Origin: Chryseobacterium sp. Leaf201 | GTDB lineage: Bacteria > Bacteroidota > Bacteroidia > Flavobacteriales > Weeksellaceae | Length of the DNA: 64,000 bases | Assembly (NCBI RefSeq): GCF_001421435.1 | Contig: NZ_LMKA01000068.1 | Coordinates: 1 to 64,000 of the forward strand | Reading direction: 5' to 3' | Part shown: in pieces, positions 1 to 9,260 of the stretch | How the letters are laid out: the number at the start of each line of letters is the position of its first letter | How positions within the stretch are numbered: the stretch's first letter is position 1 | Position numbers and translations under genes: made by a program | Notes under the pieces: model-generated | The model's database searches: none | Seen by the model: only the letters and a program-made list of their open reading frames with translations | Told to the model about the DNA's origin: nothing

Positions 1-65
1 TCTGCATTCTTTGCATTCATTAGCCCTGCTACACATATAGTAGCAACAAATAATAATTTTTTCAT
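1..65 (-). CDS. N-terminus of a small exported protein (partial)
   Basis: Reading leftwards from an ATG at 65-63, the first 21 codons give a lysine pair, a hydrophobic stretch (LLFVATICVAG) and then LMNAKNA, which looks like a Sec signal peptide. The gene runs off the left edge of the window, so its function cannot be told. A TAnnTTTG promoter box lies 25 bases upstream of the start, which supports a real gene. Short peptides with this kind of N-terminus are common in Chryseobacterium. Confidence 0.6.
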   Translation of the reverse strand, partial: MKKLLFVATICVAGLMNAKNA

Positions 66-89
66 AAAAAATATAATAAATTAGTGATT

Positions 90-97
90 CAAAATTA
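90..97 (-). promoter_or_regulatory. TAnnTTTG promoter box for the partial gene at the left edge
   Basis: The minus strand reads TAATTTTG, a perfect match to the Bacteroidota -7 box, leaving a leader of roughly 15-20 bases before the ATG at 65. The rest of 98-280 is AT-rich and I see no gene in it. Confidence 0.5.
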
Positions 98-280
98 TAT
101 AAGAAAAGTATTTTTTTCAAATATTTCATATCAAATAAATAATCTATTTTTTTATGTTAAATCACCTTTATTAGATTTACATTCACTGAGGCGAATCATT
201 TGAATTTTTTACAATAATAATTGATTACTATTTATTAAGGTTAAAATGCATTTGTTAAAATCTGTTAAAAGAAATTACAG

Positions 281-778
281 TTATCCATGTTGCTGATTCT
301 GTTCCTTCAACCATTCTGCATGACGCTTTCTGAACATTTCATCCTTATGATCCTGGTTCTGCTGGGCAGCATCAATGGAGTGCGAAGCGTGGATGTCTAC
401 ATCTTCTTCGGCAAAGTCAGCCAGCTTTTCATAGTAGCAGTGAATCTGATCGAGTTCTTTCTCTGTAAGGTCTTCAATATCCACCATTCTGTTGCTTGCT
501 TTTTCGTTGGCCGCGATCAGCTCATTCAGTTTGATCTGGATTGCTTTTGAATCTTTATTCTGAGCCTTCTGAATCAGGAACACCATCAGGAACGTAATAA
601 TTGTTGTCCCCGTATTGATCACCAGCTGCCAGGTTTCTGAATAATTGAAAACCGGTCCTGAAGCCGCCCATATAATAACGATTAGTGTGGCACCGATAAA
701 AGCATAGGAACTTCCCGTAAATTTTGTTGCCCAATTTGAAAATTTTTCAAAGACATTTTTGTCTGAACCTGACATCAT
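281..778 (-). CDS. low-affinity iron permease family membrane protein
   Basis: The 165-residue product has two hydrophobic segments (about residues 25-45 and 51-68), then QKAQNKDSKAIQIKLNEL and a charged helical tail. A two-helix unit followed by Q-x3-D-x-K-A-x3-KL-x-EL is the signature of the Fet4-like 'low affinity iron permease' Pfam family (PF04120). In bacteria this family is small and its transport role is unproven, so iron uptake is inferred from the family name only. Two consecutive ATG codons (778 and 775) could serve as start. The gene stands alone between the str operon terminator and the left-edge gene. Confidence 0.75.
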   Translation of the reverse strand: MMSGSDKNVFEKFSNWATKFTGSSYAFIGATLIVIIWAASGPVFNYSETWQLVINTGTTIITFLMVFLIQKAQNKDSKAIQIKLNELIAANEKASNRMVDIEDLTEKELDQIHCYYEKLADFAEEDVDIHASHSIDAAQQNQDHKDEMFRKRHAEWLKEQNQQHG

Positions 779-983
779 ATTGATTTTAGCATAAAGTTAA
801 GCATAAAAATTTGCAGCAATTGTGGTATCTGGATAAAGTTATGTAAACGATTATAGAATTTAATATAAGGATTACTATTTCACTTATAATAATTTAATCC
901 AGCTAATTAATTAGCTATTTAGTTTTTTCACTAATCATATATACCTTGAACTGAAAAAGTATATAATATCAAAAGATAAAAGA

Positions 984-1013
984 AAAATCCCTCTTCTTTC
1001 GAAAAGGGATTTT
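984..1013 (-). terminator. intrinsic terminator of the str operon
   Basis: AAAATCCCT (984-992) pairs perfectly with AGGGATTTT (1005-1013). Read on the minus strand the hairpin ends in a T run, as expected for a terminator about 70 bases after the rpsJ stop. The other bases of 779-1080 are AT-rich and hold no gene I can support. Confidence 0.75.
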
Positions 1014-1080
1014 ATTATCATAGCAAAGTTTGATTTGCATTGAAAGCTTCTGACTTACATCATCCGTCTTCCGGCAATTA

Positions 1081-1386
1081 TCACACTTTAATTTCAACGT
1101 CTACACCTGAAGGAAGTTCTAACTTCATCAGAGCATCTACCGTTTTGGAAGAAGAAGAATAGATATCCATCAATCTCTTGTGAGCTGATAACTGGAACTG
1201 TTCTCTTGCTTTTTTGTTAACGTGCGGAGATCTCAATACAGTGAAGATTCTCTTGTTTGTTGGCAATGGAATAGGTCCGTTTACAACAGCACCTGTAGCC
1301 TTTACCGTTTTTACGATTTTCTCAGCAGACTTGTCTACCAAGTTGTAATCGTAAGATTTTAGTTTTATTCTGATTCTTTGTGACAT
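1081..1386 (-). CDS. rpsJ: 30S ribosomal protein S10
   Basis: The 101-residue product matches S10 throughout: [13 protein letters not shown] at the N-terminus, the GPIPLPT loop at about residues 38-44 and [13 protein letters not shown] in the middle. S10 is a head protein of the small subunit and, in E. coli, a NusE antitermination partner. It is the last gene of rpsL-rpsG-fusA-rpsJ, starting 17 bases after the fusA stop. A terminator follows directly, so the large S10/spc ribosomal operon does not continue from here. Confidence 0.97.
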   Translation of the reverse strand: MSQRIRIKLKSYDYNLVDKSAEKIVKTVKATGAVVNGPIPLPTNKRIFTVLRSPHVNKKAREQFQLSAHKRLMDIYSSSSKTVDALMKLELPSGVDVEIKV

Positions 1387-1403
1387 TTCTTTACTTTAAA
1401 AAA

Positions 1404-3521
1404 TTAACCTTTTGCTTTAGCAATGATATCTTCCGCAACGTTTTGTGGAGTCTGTGCATACTTCTCCAATTCCATAGAAGAAGTAGCTCTTCCTGATGAA
1501 AGTGTTCTCAGCGTTGTTACATATCCGAACATTTCAGAAAGTGGAACTGAACCTTTGATTACTACAGCACCGTTCTTTTCTTCCTGTCCGCTGATTGTAC
1601 CTCTTCTCTTGTTAAGGTCACCAATAATGTTACCCATATATTCTTCCGGAGTTACAACTTCCAGTTTCATGATAGGCTCCATAATTACCGGCTTCGCAGC
1701 ACGTCCAGCTTCTTTAAATCCTATTTTAGCAGCTAATTCGAAAGAAAGTGCATCAGAATCCACTGCATGGAAAGATCCGTCTTTAAGAACTACTTTAATA
1801 CCTTCAACTTCGAAACCAGCCAAAGGACCGTTTTTCATTGCAGCTTTAAAGCCTTTTTCAATAGCAGGAACAAATTCTCTAGGAACGTTACCACCTTTGA
1901 TTTCGTTAATAAATTCTAAACCGATTTTACCTTCTTCAGCAGGTCCAAGTTCAAATACAATGTCAGCAAATTTACCTTTACCACCGGATTGTTTTTTGTA
2001 AACTTCTCTGTGCTGAGCAACTTTTGTAAGATTTTCTTTGTATTCAACCTGAGGCTGTCCTTGGTTAACTTCAACTTTGAATTCTCTTCTCATACGGTCT
2101 ACAATGATATCCAGGTGAAGCTCGCCCATTCCGGAAATAATTGTTTGTCCTGAAGCCTCATCTGTTCTAACCGTAAACGTAGGATCTTCTTCAGCTAATT
2201 TAGCCAATGCGTTACCCATTTTATCCTGGTCAGCCTTCGTTTTAGGCTCAACAGCAATACCGATTACCGGATCAGGGAAAACCATCGATTCAAGAACGAT
2301 CGGGTTTTTCTCGTCACACATTGTATCACCTGTTTTGATAGATTTGAAACCTACTGCTGCACCGATGTCTCCTGCTTCAATATATTCTACAGGGTTCTGC
2401 TTGTTAGCGTGCATCTGATAGATTCTTGAGATTCTTTCTTTATCTCCTGAACGGGTGTTCAAGATATAAGAACCAGCATCAAGTCTTCCTGAGTATGCTC
2501 TGAAGAATGCCAGTCTTCCCACGAATGGGTCAGTAGCAATCTTAAATGCCAAAGCAGCAAACGGTTCGTTTACGTCCGGTTTTCTTGTAATTTCAAGATC
2601 TGTTCTAGGGTCAGTACCTTTGATATCATCTTTATCCAGTGGAGAAGGAAGGTATTTACATACGGCATCCAACATAAACTGTACTCCTTTATTCTTGAAT
2701 GAAGAACCACAAGTCATCGGGATAATAGATAAATCGATGGTTGCTTTTCTAAGCGCTTCGTTAATTTCGTCTTCAGAGATTGAATCCGGATCTTCGAAGA
2801 ATTTCTCCATCAAAGTCTCATCGTAGTCAGCTACAGCTTCTACTAATTTCTCTCTGTATTCCAGAACTTCAGCCTTCATGTCTTCAGGAATCGGAACTAC
2901 CTCGAAAGTAGCACCCTGTCCAGCTTCATCCCAGATGATCGCTCTGTTTTTAATTAAGTCTACAACACCTTTGAAATCTTCTTCAGCACCGATTGGTAAA
3001 ACGATTGGAACTGCATTAGATCCTAACATTGTCTTAACCTGGTTTACCACGTTAAGGAAGTCAGCACCCTGTCTGTCCATTTTGTTTACGAATCCCATTC
3101 TTGCCACTTTGTAGTTGTCAGCAAGTCTCCAGTTTGTTTCAGACTGAGGCTCTACTCCGTCTACTGCAGAGAAAAGGAATACCAACCCATCCAATACTCT
3201 CAAAGATCTGTTTACTTCTACTGTGAAGTCAACGTGTCCCGGGGTATCGATGATGTTGAAGTGGTAAGGTTTAGTATCTGCTAAAGGTTTCCCCTGGTCT
3301 GTTGGGAAGTTCCAAGAACAGGTAGTTGCAGCGGAAGTAATGGTAATACCTCTTTCTGCTTCCTGCTCCATCCAGTCCATTGTAGAAGCACCGTCGTGAA
3401 CTTCACCAATTTTGTGGTTTACACCTGTATAGAATAAAATTCTTTCTGTAGTGGTTGTTTTACCCGCATCAATGTGGGCAGCGATACCAATATTTCTTGT
3501 AAATTTAAGATCTCTACTCAT
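1404..3521 (-). CDS. fusA: elongation factor G
   Basis: The 705-residue GTPase moves tRNA and mRNA through the ribosome after peptide transfer and helps ribosome recycling. The G1 motif AHIDAGKTT is at residues 15-23, DTPGH and NKMD follow, and the C-terminal half carries the domain III-V sequences expected of EF-G ([18 protein letters not shown]). The length is normal for a bacterial EF-G. It lies six bases after rpsG and 17 before rpsJ, as in the classical str operon. Many opposite-strand open frames across this gene are shadows. Confidence 0.98.
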   Translation of the reverse strand: MSRDLKFTRNIGIAAHIDAGKTTTTERILFYTGVNHKIGEVHDGASTMDWMEQEAERGITITSAATTCSWNFPTDQGKPLADTKPYHFNIIDTPGHVDFTVEVNRSLRVLDGLVFLFSAVDGVEPQSETNWRLADNYKVARMGFVNKMDRQGADFLNVVNQVKTMLGSNAVPIVLPIGAEEDFKGVVDLIKNRAIIWDEAGQGATFEVVPIPEDMKAEVLEYREKLVEAVADYDETLMEKFFEDPDSISEDEINEALRKATIDLSIIPMTCGSSFKNKGVQFMLDAVCKYLPSPLDKDDIKGTDPRTDLEITRKPDVNEPFAALAFKIATDPFVGRLAFFRAYSGRLDAGSYILNTRSGDKERISRIYQMHANKQNPVEYIEAGDIGAAVGFKSIKTGDTMCDEKNPIVLESMVFPDPVIGIAVEPKTKADQDKMGNALAKLAEEDPTFTVRTDEASGQTIISGMGELHLDIIVDRMRREFKVEVNQGQPQVEYKENLTKVAQHREVYKKQSGGKGKFADIVFELGPAEEGKIGLEFINEIKGGNVPREFVPAIEKGFKAAMKNGPLAGFEVEGIKVVLKDGSFHAVDSDALSFELAAKIGFKEAGRAAKPVIMEPIMKLEVVTPEEYMGNIIGDLNKRRGTISGQEEKNGAVVIKGSVPLSEMFGYVTTLRTLSSGRATSSMELEKYAQTPQNVAEDIIAKAKG

Positions 3522-3527
3522 TTCTAA

Positions 3528-4004
3528 TTAGAATTTAAAGTGTGAGAAAGCTTTGTTAGCTTCCGCCATTTTGTGAGTATCAGATTTTTTCTTGTAAGCA
3601 GCACCTTCTTCTCTTGAAGCAGCTACTACTTCGTTAGCCAATTTCAAAGCCATTGACTTATCATTTCTCTTTTTAGAGTAAAGAATTAACCATTTCATTG
3701 CCATAGAAATTTTTCTGTCAGCTCTGATTGGCATAGGAATCTGGAAGTTAGCTCCACCTACTCTTCTGGAACGTACTTCTACGTGAGGCATAACGTTGGT
3801 TAATGCATCTTTCCAGATCTCAAGGGCAGTTTTTTCAGTTTCTCCTTTTTTAGTTTCTACGATCTCTAAAGCATCATAGAAAATTTTGAATGCGATTGAC
3901 TTCTTACCGTCAAGCATCAGGTTATTTACAAATCTAGTTACCAATTGATCATTAAATTTTGGATCTGGTAACAACGGTCTTTTTTTCGCTTTTGTCTTTC
4001 TCAT
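3528..4004 (-). CDS. rpsG: 30S ribosomal protein S7
   Basis: The 158-residue product begins [17 protein letters not shown] and contains [14 protein letters not shown] and [10 protein letters not shown], all standard S7 features. S7 nucleates assembly of the head of the 30S subunit by binding the 3' major domain of 16S rRNA. It follows rpsL by 23 bases and precedes fusA by six, so it is translated from the str operon transcript. Confidence 0.97.
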   Translation of the reverse strand: MRKTKAKKRPLLPDPKFNDQLVTRFVNNLMLDGKKSIAFKIFYDALEIVETKKGETEKTALEIWKDALTNVMPHVEVRSRRVGGANFQIPMPIRADRKISMAMKWLILYSKKRNDKSMALKLANEVVAASREEGAAYKKKSDTHKMAEANKAFSHFKF

Positions 4005-4027
4005 TGCTTCTGTACCTTATTTAATGA

Positions 4028-4441
4028 TTATTTTTTCTTTCCTTTAGCCGGTGCAGCTGGTGCCTGACCTGGTTTTGGTCTCTTAGCTCCATACTTCGAT
4101 CTTCTCTGTGTTCTTCCATTTACACCTGCTGTGTCTAAAGCACCTCTTACGATGTGGTAACGTACTCCCGGTAGGTCTTTCACCCTTCCGCCTCTCACCA
4201 ATACTATCGAGTGCTCCTGAAGATTATGTCCTTCGCCCGGGATGTAGGCGTTGACTTCTTTCCCGTTAGAAAGTCTTACCCTTGCTACTTTTCTAAGTGC
4301 AGAGTTAGGTTTCTTAGGAGTGGTAGTATATACTCTCGTACATACCCCTCGTCTTTGTGGACATGAATCAAGGGCAGCCGATTTGCTCTTCTTGGCAAGC
4401 GTGGCTCTTCCTTTTCTTACTAATTGTTGAATAGTAGGCAT
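4028..4441 (-). CDS. rpsL: 30S ribosomal protein S12
   Basis: The 137-residue product carries the decoding-centre loops [12 protein letters not shown] and [13 protein letters not shown]. The lysines and proline whose substitution gives streptomycin resistance in other bacteria are the unmutated residues, so a sensitive allele is inferred. The tail after RPKPGQ is an Ala/Pro/Lys-rich extension beyond the E. coli length. It is the first gene of the str operon and has a clear promoter 24 bases upstream. Confidence 0.97.
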   Translation of the reverse strand: MPTIQQLVRKGRATLAKKSKSAALDSCPQRRGVCTRVYTTTPKKPNSALRKVARVRLSNGKEVNAYIPGEGHNLQEHSIVLVRGGRVKDLPGVRYHIVRGALDTAGVNGRTQRRSKYGAKRPKPGQAPAAPAKGKKK

Positions 4442-4464
4442 TTAATTGCTTTTATTTTAGGGTG

Positions 4465-4472
4465 CAAAAATA
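4465..4472 (-). promoter_or_regulatory. promoter of the str operon
   Basis: The minus strand reads TATTTTTG followed by CACCC, a strong Bacteroidota -7 box. A TTG sits 19 bases further upstream in the place of the -33 element. The predicted transcript start leaves about 17 bases before the rpsL ATG. Confidence 0.7.
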
Positions 4473-4548
4473 ATAATATTTTTTTAATCTACAAGCAGTT
4501 ATGGAGAAATAATCCTTTTTATTAAAAATTAACTCCCAAGTACTTACG

Positions 4549-6138
4549 CTAATCCACAATTGTAACCCGGACATTCCTGTTCCAGTTAAATTTCCTGATA
4601 TTTTCTTTAAGCGACCTGAGATTACGATGATTTACCGAATAAACAGAAACTTCTTCCCTGGCTACGGTTACCGGATTGGTGATCTTTAAAACTGCTGCTT
4701 TTTTCCAGTTGTCCGGAATCTGCCCTTCTAACCATTGATCATAAACGATGGCTATATCATATGTATTGCTGATTGTATATCGGGTAAGGAACTGTTTAAA
4801 ATGCTTATCTGCCTTTCTTTTATTCTGATTGAACGGAATAGTTTCTTTCGATCCCAAACCGGCAATATCCAGCAAGTGAATATCTGTATAATAAGTGATA
4901 GCCCCGATATCGTTGGCCACTACTTTTGAACGGTTATAATATGTATTAAGGAACCTGGCCGACTGAATCTGCTGTTCGTAAATATTTTTGCCTCCGTTAT
5001 CCAGCATCAGATGGGCGAAAAAAATTTTGTAGATCATGAGAATAATATTCATGAGTATTAAACCTGAAATCAATTTCTCATGTGTAATATAATTTTTAAA
5101 ATCTTCAAAAAAACCTTTTACCTTCGGAATCAAAGCCATTGAAAACCCTGCCAGAATATAGGCTTCATACCGGAAAAATCCTTTAAGATCAGCAAACATA
5201 GCATGGCAGAACATTAATAACGAAAGCACGATAAGGAGGAGATTGTTATTTATTACTTGTGAAAAGTTCCTGTTTTTAAAATCTCTTACGATAAAAACCA
5301 AAGACATCAGAATGGGAAGAAACCCGACTTTATAAAAACTTATATTCAACAGAAAGTTATCAATAAAAATAATTTTTAGCTGATGAAAAAAATCTGAACC
5401 GAAACTGATCTGCGTTCCCTTCACCACTACCGAATTCGGGAAAAAGTATCCGGTATGCTGCTCATTGAAATAACAGAAAAAGGCAATCGGGATAAATCCG
5501 GTGAGGAGAACAGCCAACGCTTCCCTCCATTTTCTGATCCCCGTAAAAACAACAGCCAGAATGACAAAATAAAACATGCTTTCAAAGCGCACCAGCCCCA
5601 TCAGCAGTAAAGAAAAATAGAATCCGGCAACAGCTGTTTTGCTTTTAAGATTCGAAAGGCAGAAAATGTTTAATGCAAACAGAAAAACATGCACAACATG
5701 CTCCATACCGGATAAAAGCTGCAAATGCACTACTGAAAAAAACAGCGTAAAAACAACAGCCGCGACAATATGACTTGCCTGCTGAAAAACCCGCGAAAAA
5801 TACAGAGTCAGAATATAGACAAGTCCAAACCCCGCAAATACATTTAAATACAGAGGAATAAGATCCTTATTTCCGAAAAATTTGATAAGAACACTCAACA
5901 GATAAGTAAACAGCGGTGAAGATGATGTTGAAGAAAATTCATATCTGGTCACCCCCCACACTTCGTACAGCGCAAAATTCTTTGCCATGGCAAGATGGAT
6001 ATAGGCATCATCAACAAGATAGACATAATGCCCGTCCGTTTCAGCAGCAACAGTAAAATAATATCCGGCACAGACCGCAAAAAACAGGCTTAGTGATATC
6101 AGAAAACTCTTTAAAAAAATACCGGAAGAAGTACCCAT
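4549..6138 (-). CDS. GT-C fold membrane glycosyltransferase (putative)
   Basis: The 529-residue protein has about eleven hydrophobic segments spread from residue 8 to about 390, and a soluble C-terminal domain of roughly 130 residues. After the first membrane helix comes LVDDAYIHLA with adjacent aspartates at 43-44, then SSTSSSPLFTYLL; an acidic pair in the first periplasmic loop is typical of GT-C enzymes, which use polyprenyl-phosphate sugars. The acceptor is unknown. It stands upstream of rpsL, which has its own promoter, and is divergent from the dps gene, so the context says nothing about its substrate. Confidence 0.65.
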   Translation of the reverse strand: MGTSSGIFLKSFLISLSLFFAVCAGYYFTVAAETDGHYVYLVDDAYIHLAMAKNFALYEVWGVTRYEFSSTSSSPLFTYLLSVLIKFFGNKDLIPLYLNVFAGFGLVYILTLYFSRVFQQASHIVAAVVFTLFFSVVHLQLLSGMEHVVHVFLFALNIFCLSNLKSKTAVAGFYFSLLLMGLVRFESMFYFVILAVVFTGIRKWREALAVLLTGFIPIAFFCYFNEQHTGYFFPNSVVVKGTQISFGSDFFHQLKIIFIDNFLLNISFYKVGFLPILMSLVFIVRDFKNRNFSQVINNNLLLIVLSLLMFCHAMFADLKGFFRYEAYILAGFSMALIPKVKGFFEDFKNYITHEKLISGLILMNIILMIYKIFFAHLMLDNGGKNIYEQQIQSARFLNTYYNRSKVVANDIGAITYYTDIHLLDIAGLGSKETIPFNQNKRKADKHFKQFLTRYTISNTYDIAIVYDQWLEGQIPDNWKKAAVLKITNPVTVAREEVSVYSVNHRNLRSLKENIRKFNWNRNVRVTIVD

Positions 6139-6213
6139 ACCTTAAATCTATTATAGAAATTTCAAAGATAAGTATCATCAATCAGGAAAATATAGTTTCG
6201 GCATGATATTTAC

Positions 6214-6221
6214 TAAATTTG
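6214..6221 (+). promoter_or_regulatory. -7 box upstream of the Dps gene
   Basis: TAAATTTG matches TAnnTTTG and overlaps an in-frame TTG at 6219, which argues that translation begins at the ATG at 6240 rather than at that TTG. A good -33 element is not obvious. Confidence 0.5.
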
Positions 6222-6239
6222 TTATCTAAAGTAAACTAT

Positions 6240-6716
6240 ATGAAAAATGCCAACATTATAGGCCTGCAGGAGGCCGATTGCCAAAAGATCGCTGAAAAAC
6301 TCAATATCCTTTTAGCCAATTACTCTGTTTTTTATCAGAATACCAGAGGTTCACACTGGAACATCAAAGGAGATCAGTTTTTTACATTACACCCGAAATT
6401 TGAAGAGCTTTATAACAGCCTGGTCCTGAAAATTGACGAGATTGCTGAAAGAATCCTGACACTGGGAGCAACCCCTGCCCACAATTATTCTGATTATTTA
6501 AAAATTGCGACCATCCAGGAAAGCCAGGAAGTAAGCGACGGTACGAAAAGTGTCGAAATTATTCTAAACTCGTTCAAAGTAGTCATTGATTTACAGAGAG
6601 AACTTCTGGATATCACAGATGCCGCCGGAGACGAGGGTACCAACTCACAGATGAGCGATTATATCACAGAACAGGAGAAGGAAGTCTGGATGTATAATTC
6701 TTATCTTGGTAAGTAA
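6240..6716 (+). CDS. dps: Dps-family ferritin-like DNA-protection protein
   Basis: From the ATG at 6240 the product has 158 residues. It contains NTRGSHWNIKGDQFFTLH followed by LVLKIDEIAERILTLG, the His, Asp and Glu pattern of the intersubunit ferroxidase centre of Dps mini-ferritins. Such proteins form dodecamers that oxidise and store iron and protect DNA in starvation or peroxide stress. The length is typical for the family. The gene is monocistronic: it has its own -7 box and a terminator 20 bases after the stop. Confidence 0.9.
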   Translation: MKNANIIGLQEADCQKIAEKLNILLANYSVFYQNTRGSHWNIKGDQFFTLHPKFEELYNSLVLKIDEIAERILTLGATPAHNYSDYLKIATIQESQEVSDGTKSVEIILNSFKVVIDLQRELLDITDAAGDEGTNSQMSDYITEQEKEVWMYNSYLGK

Positions 6717-6736
6717 ATAAATAGACGATAACATAA

Positions 6737-6763
6737 AAAATCACCTTACATTTAGGTGATTTT
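6737..6763 (+). terminator. intrinsic terminator after dps
   Basis: AAAATCACCT (6737-6746) and AGGTGATTTT (6754-6763) form a perfect ten-pair stem with a seven-base loop, followed by a T-rich tract. Confidence 0.85.
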
Positions 6764-6776
6764 ATTTTTTAATAAT

Positions 6777-6784
6777 TATATTTG
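6777..6784 (+). promoter_or_regulatory. promoter box of pncB
   Basis: TATATTTG matches the -7 consensus and overlaps a possible TTG start at 6782. Transcription would begin near 6791, so the ATG at 6803 is the likely start, with a leader of only about 12 bases. Confidence 0.6.
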
Positions 6785-6802
6785 CGTAAAAATTACACAA
6801 TA

Positions 6803-7981
6803 ATGCAGGAAGTACGACTGAACTCAATTTTAGATAATGACTTTTATAAAATTACCATGCAGAATGCCGTGGTAAAATTATTCCCCGCCTCCATCGTAAA
6901 GTACGAATTCATCAACAGAGGAAAGCACCAGTTTCCCGAGGGTTTCGATGTCGCACTGAGAGAAGCGGTGAACAAAATGGCTGAACTTACCCTGACGAAG
7001 GATGAAAAAAAATTCATGGCAAGAACCTGCCCGTATATTGATCTTCCCTATCTTGATTTTCTTGAAGGCTATCATTATGACCCGTCTGAAGTGAAAATCC
7101 ATCAGGAAGGAAGTGATCTTTCTGTAGTGGTTGAAGGACTCTGGTACAGAACCATACTTTGGGAAGTTCCTTTATTGGCACTGATCAGCGAACTTCATTA
7201 TGAAATGAACCATATGGAACGTGATTCCAATGAGGTGGTTATGCATAAGACGCTTGAAAAAGCCGCGTCACTGGCAAAGCTTGGGGTTACTTTTGCTGAA
7301 TTCGGGACCCGGAGAAGGCACTCTTATAAAGTTCAGAATCTGGTGATGGAAGCACTTACACAGAAAGAAGGCTCTGCATTCATCGGTAGCTCCAATGTGT
7401 ATTTCGCGATGAAATACGGTGTAAAGCCTATCGGAACACATGCACACGAATGGTTTATGTTCCATGCTGCAGAATACGGTTTCAAAATGGCCAACGAACT
7501 GGCTCTGGAACACTGGGTGGATGTATACAGAGGCGATCTGGGCGTAGCACTTTCCGATACCTATACCACCGATGTTTTCTTCCAGCAGTTTGACAAAAAA
7601 TTTGCGAAGCTTTTTGACGGTGTCCGCCATGACAGCGGAGATGCGCTTGAATTTGCAGACAAAACCATTGCCCACTATCAAAGGCACGGGATCAATCCTT
7701 TATTTAAATACATCATTTTTTCAGACGCTTTGAATCTTGAAAAAGTAGAAGAAATTACCAACTACTGCAGAGGGAAAATAGGAATTTCCTTCGGAATAGG
7801 AACCAATCTTACGAATGATGTAGGCTTAAAACCGATGAACATTGTAATGAAGCTGATTGGCGTACAGGCTCCAAATAAGGAATGGATCCCAACCGTAAAA
7901 CTTTCCGATGAACACGGAAAATACACCGGAGACCCGAAAATGATTGAGCTGGCCAAAGAGTTTTTAAGGATAAAAGATTAA
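6803..7981 (+). CDS. pncB: nicotinate phosphoribosyltransferase
   Basis: The 392-residue enzyme joins nicotinate to PRPP to give nicotinate mononucleotide in NAD salvage. Family landmarks are DNDFYKITMQ near the N-terminus, EFGTRRRHS, GSSNVYFA, GTHAHEWFM, which contains the regulatory histidine phosphorylated in characterised enzymes, and FDGVRHDSGD in the phosphoribosyl-binding part. The ATG at 6803 is preferred over an in-frame TTG at 6782 that lies inside the promoter box. It is a single-gene unit downstream of the dps terminator. Confidence 0.95.
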   Translation: MQEVRLNSILDNDFYKITMQNAVVKLFPASIVKYEFINRGKHQFPEGFDVALREAVNKMAELTLTKDEKKFMARTCPYIDLPYLDFLEGYHYDPSEVKIHQEGSDLSVVVEGLWYRTILWEVPLLALISELHYEMNHMERDSNEVVMHKTLEKAASLAKLGVTFAEFGTRRRHSYKVQNLVMEALTQKEGSAFIGSSNVYFAMKYGVKPIGTHAHEWFMFHAAEYGFKMANELALEHWVDVYRGDLGVALSDTYTTDVFFQQFDKKFAKLFDGVRHDSGDALEFADKTIAHYQRHGINPLFKYIIFSDALNLEKVEEITNYCRGKIGISFGIGTNLTNDVGLKPMNIVMKLIGVQAPNKEWIPTVKLSDEHGKYTGDPKMIELAKEFLRIKD

Positions 7982-8131
7982 TCAGAACAATAATTAAAGG
8001 ACAAAACGCTCCAATTGAAATTTATAACGCACCCGTGATTTATTTTTAGTACTTTAGATGATAATTTCCGCAACTCATAGAATTAAATATGAGAATGTTA
8101 CAGCTAATCATTAATCATCAAAATATCTACT

Positions 8132-8374
8132 ATGAAAAAAATCAACTTAACAAAACTTTCAAGACAGGCATTAAAAGACGTTATGGGAGGAGACCTCTAT
8201 CCTGCCCTGGAATGTTATTCCAACAGAGATTGTGCCCGTTACGGAGAAGCACTAATCATGTGTCCGGATGGAACGTCTTCAATGACAAATTACAGCTGCA
8301 TGGGCGGAAAATGCATGATGAACACCGGATTCTGCCCGCCGGTTGAAATTGCAGGACCTGTCCAGACTCCGTAA
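8132..8374 (+). CDS. bacteriocin-like peptide with double-glycine leader, Cys-rich core
   Basis: The 80-residue product starts MKKINLTKLSRQALKDVMGG, a leader of the double-glycine type cut by C39-peptidase exporters. It is followed by a core of about 60 residues containing six cysteines. Chryseobacterium genomes carry many such 'bacteriocin-like' precursors, usually without assigned activity. The arrangement suits a disulfide-bonded or otherwise modified secreted peptide, but no modifying enzyme or exporter lies nearby. A second frame starting at 8089 covers the same DNA but lacks a sensible leader. A strong terminator follows, so it is expressed alone. Confidence 0.75.
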   Translation: MKKINLTKLSRQALKDVMGGDLYPALECYSNRDCARYGEALIMCPDGTSSMTNYSCMGGKCMMNTGFCPPVEIAGPVQTP

Positions 8375-8402
8375 TAATAACGAGTCTGAATTAATACTCA
8401 TC

Positions 8403-8431
8403 AGTGAGCCTTTCCGGCTCACTTTTTTTTT
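8403..8431 (+). terminator. intrinsic terminator after the GG-leader peptide gene
   Basis: AGTGAGCC (8403-8410) pairs with GGCTCACT (8416-8423) across a five-base loop, and a run of nine T residues follows. Confidence 0.92.
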
Positions 8432-8478
8432 ACAGATAATCCACAGATAATTTTTATATTTAATTAAATAAACTACCC

Positions 8479-9234
8479 ATGAAAACCATTGAAGAAGTCC
8501 TGAAAAAATTAGATGAAATCATTATTTGGGCGAAAGAAAACCAAAGTCCTGCCGGGTATTTTGCATGTACTTACAGAATCATGACTGCGCAGGTTTTGAA
8601 AGGAATTCAGCAGGGAAAGTTTGAAGACAACCTAAGGATGATCCTGCTTGATATTGCGTTTGCCACCCGCTATCTGGAAGCCTGGGAGGCTTATTCCAAA
8701 GGCAGAAAGTGTACAAATTCATGGTACATTGCCTTTGACGCTGCAAAAAATAAAAACCTTCTGATCCTTCAGCACATTTTCTTAGGAATGAATGCACATA
8801 TTAATCTCGACCTGGGTATTTCAGCAGCATCGGTTATGCCTTACCGGAAAATCAATCCCCTGAGAAAGGATTTTGAAAACATCAACAATGTCATTGCATC
8901 CATTAATCAAAAGGTACAGAATGCACTAAATACCATCTGCTATCCGGTAGATCTTATGGATAAAATTTCGAATGGAAAAGACAACGCCGTATTGGATTTT
9001 GCCATTTCAAAAGCAAGGGAAACTTCCTGGGCAACCGCAGTTATTGCTTCAAACACCCCGAACTTCATGAGGGAATCCGTCATCGGAATTGTTGATTATG
9101 CGGCGGCAAAAGTAGCTTCACAGATTATCAGCCCGAAAATACTCACCCCTGCCCTGACAAAACAGCTGAAAAAATATGAAAGCAGTGATGTGGTGAAGAA
9201 TATTGAAATTTTATCTTCAGTGAAAAATATTTAA
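8479..9234 (+). CDS. DUF5995 family protein
   Basis: The 251-residue protein matches the DUF5995 pattern. An N-terminal helix is followed by GYFACTYRIMTAQV, FEDNLRMILLDIAFATRYLEAWEAY, SWYIAFDAA and HIFLGMNAHINLDLGI. The His-x4-MNAHINLD block looks like a possible metal or ligand site, but the biochemical role of the family is unknown. I see no signal peptide, so it is probably cytoplasmic. The next gene starts 26 bases later on the same strand and may share its transcript. Confidence 0.75.
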   Translation: MKTIEEVLKKLDEIIIWAKENQSPAGYFACTYRIMTAQVLKGIQQGKFEDNLRMILLDIAFATRYLEAWEAYSKGRKCTNSWYIAFDAAKNKNLLILQHIFLGMNAHINLDLGISAASVMPYRKINPLRKDFENINNVIASINQKVQNALNTICYPVDLMDKISNGKDNAVLDFAISKARETSWATAVIASNTPNFMRESVIGIVDYAAAKVASQIISPKILTPALTKQLKKYESSDVVKNIEILSSVKNI

Positions 9235-9260
9235 CCTGAATCATTTAAACAAAAAAAATA

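Noticed and set aside
1423-3114. Long plus-strand open frames opposite fusA
   Set aside because: They are shadows of a highly biased, strongly conserved coding strand, without promoters or recognisable products. The same applies to antisense frames over pncB, infB, bshC, the LysM gene and the efflux genes.
8089-8346. 85-codon frame overlapping the GG-leader peptide gene in another phase
   Set aside because: It lacks a leader or any family resemblance, while the frame at 8132 has a clear double-glycine leader and six cysteines.
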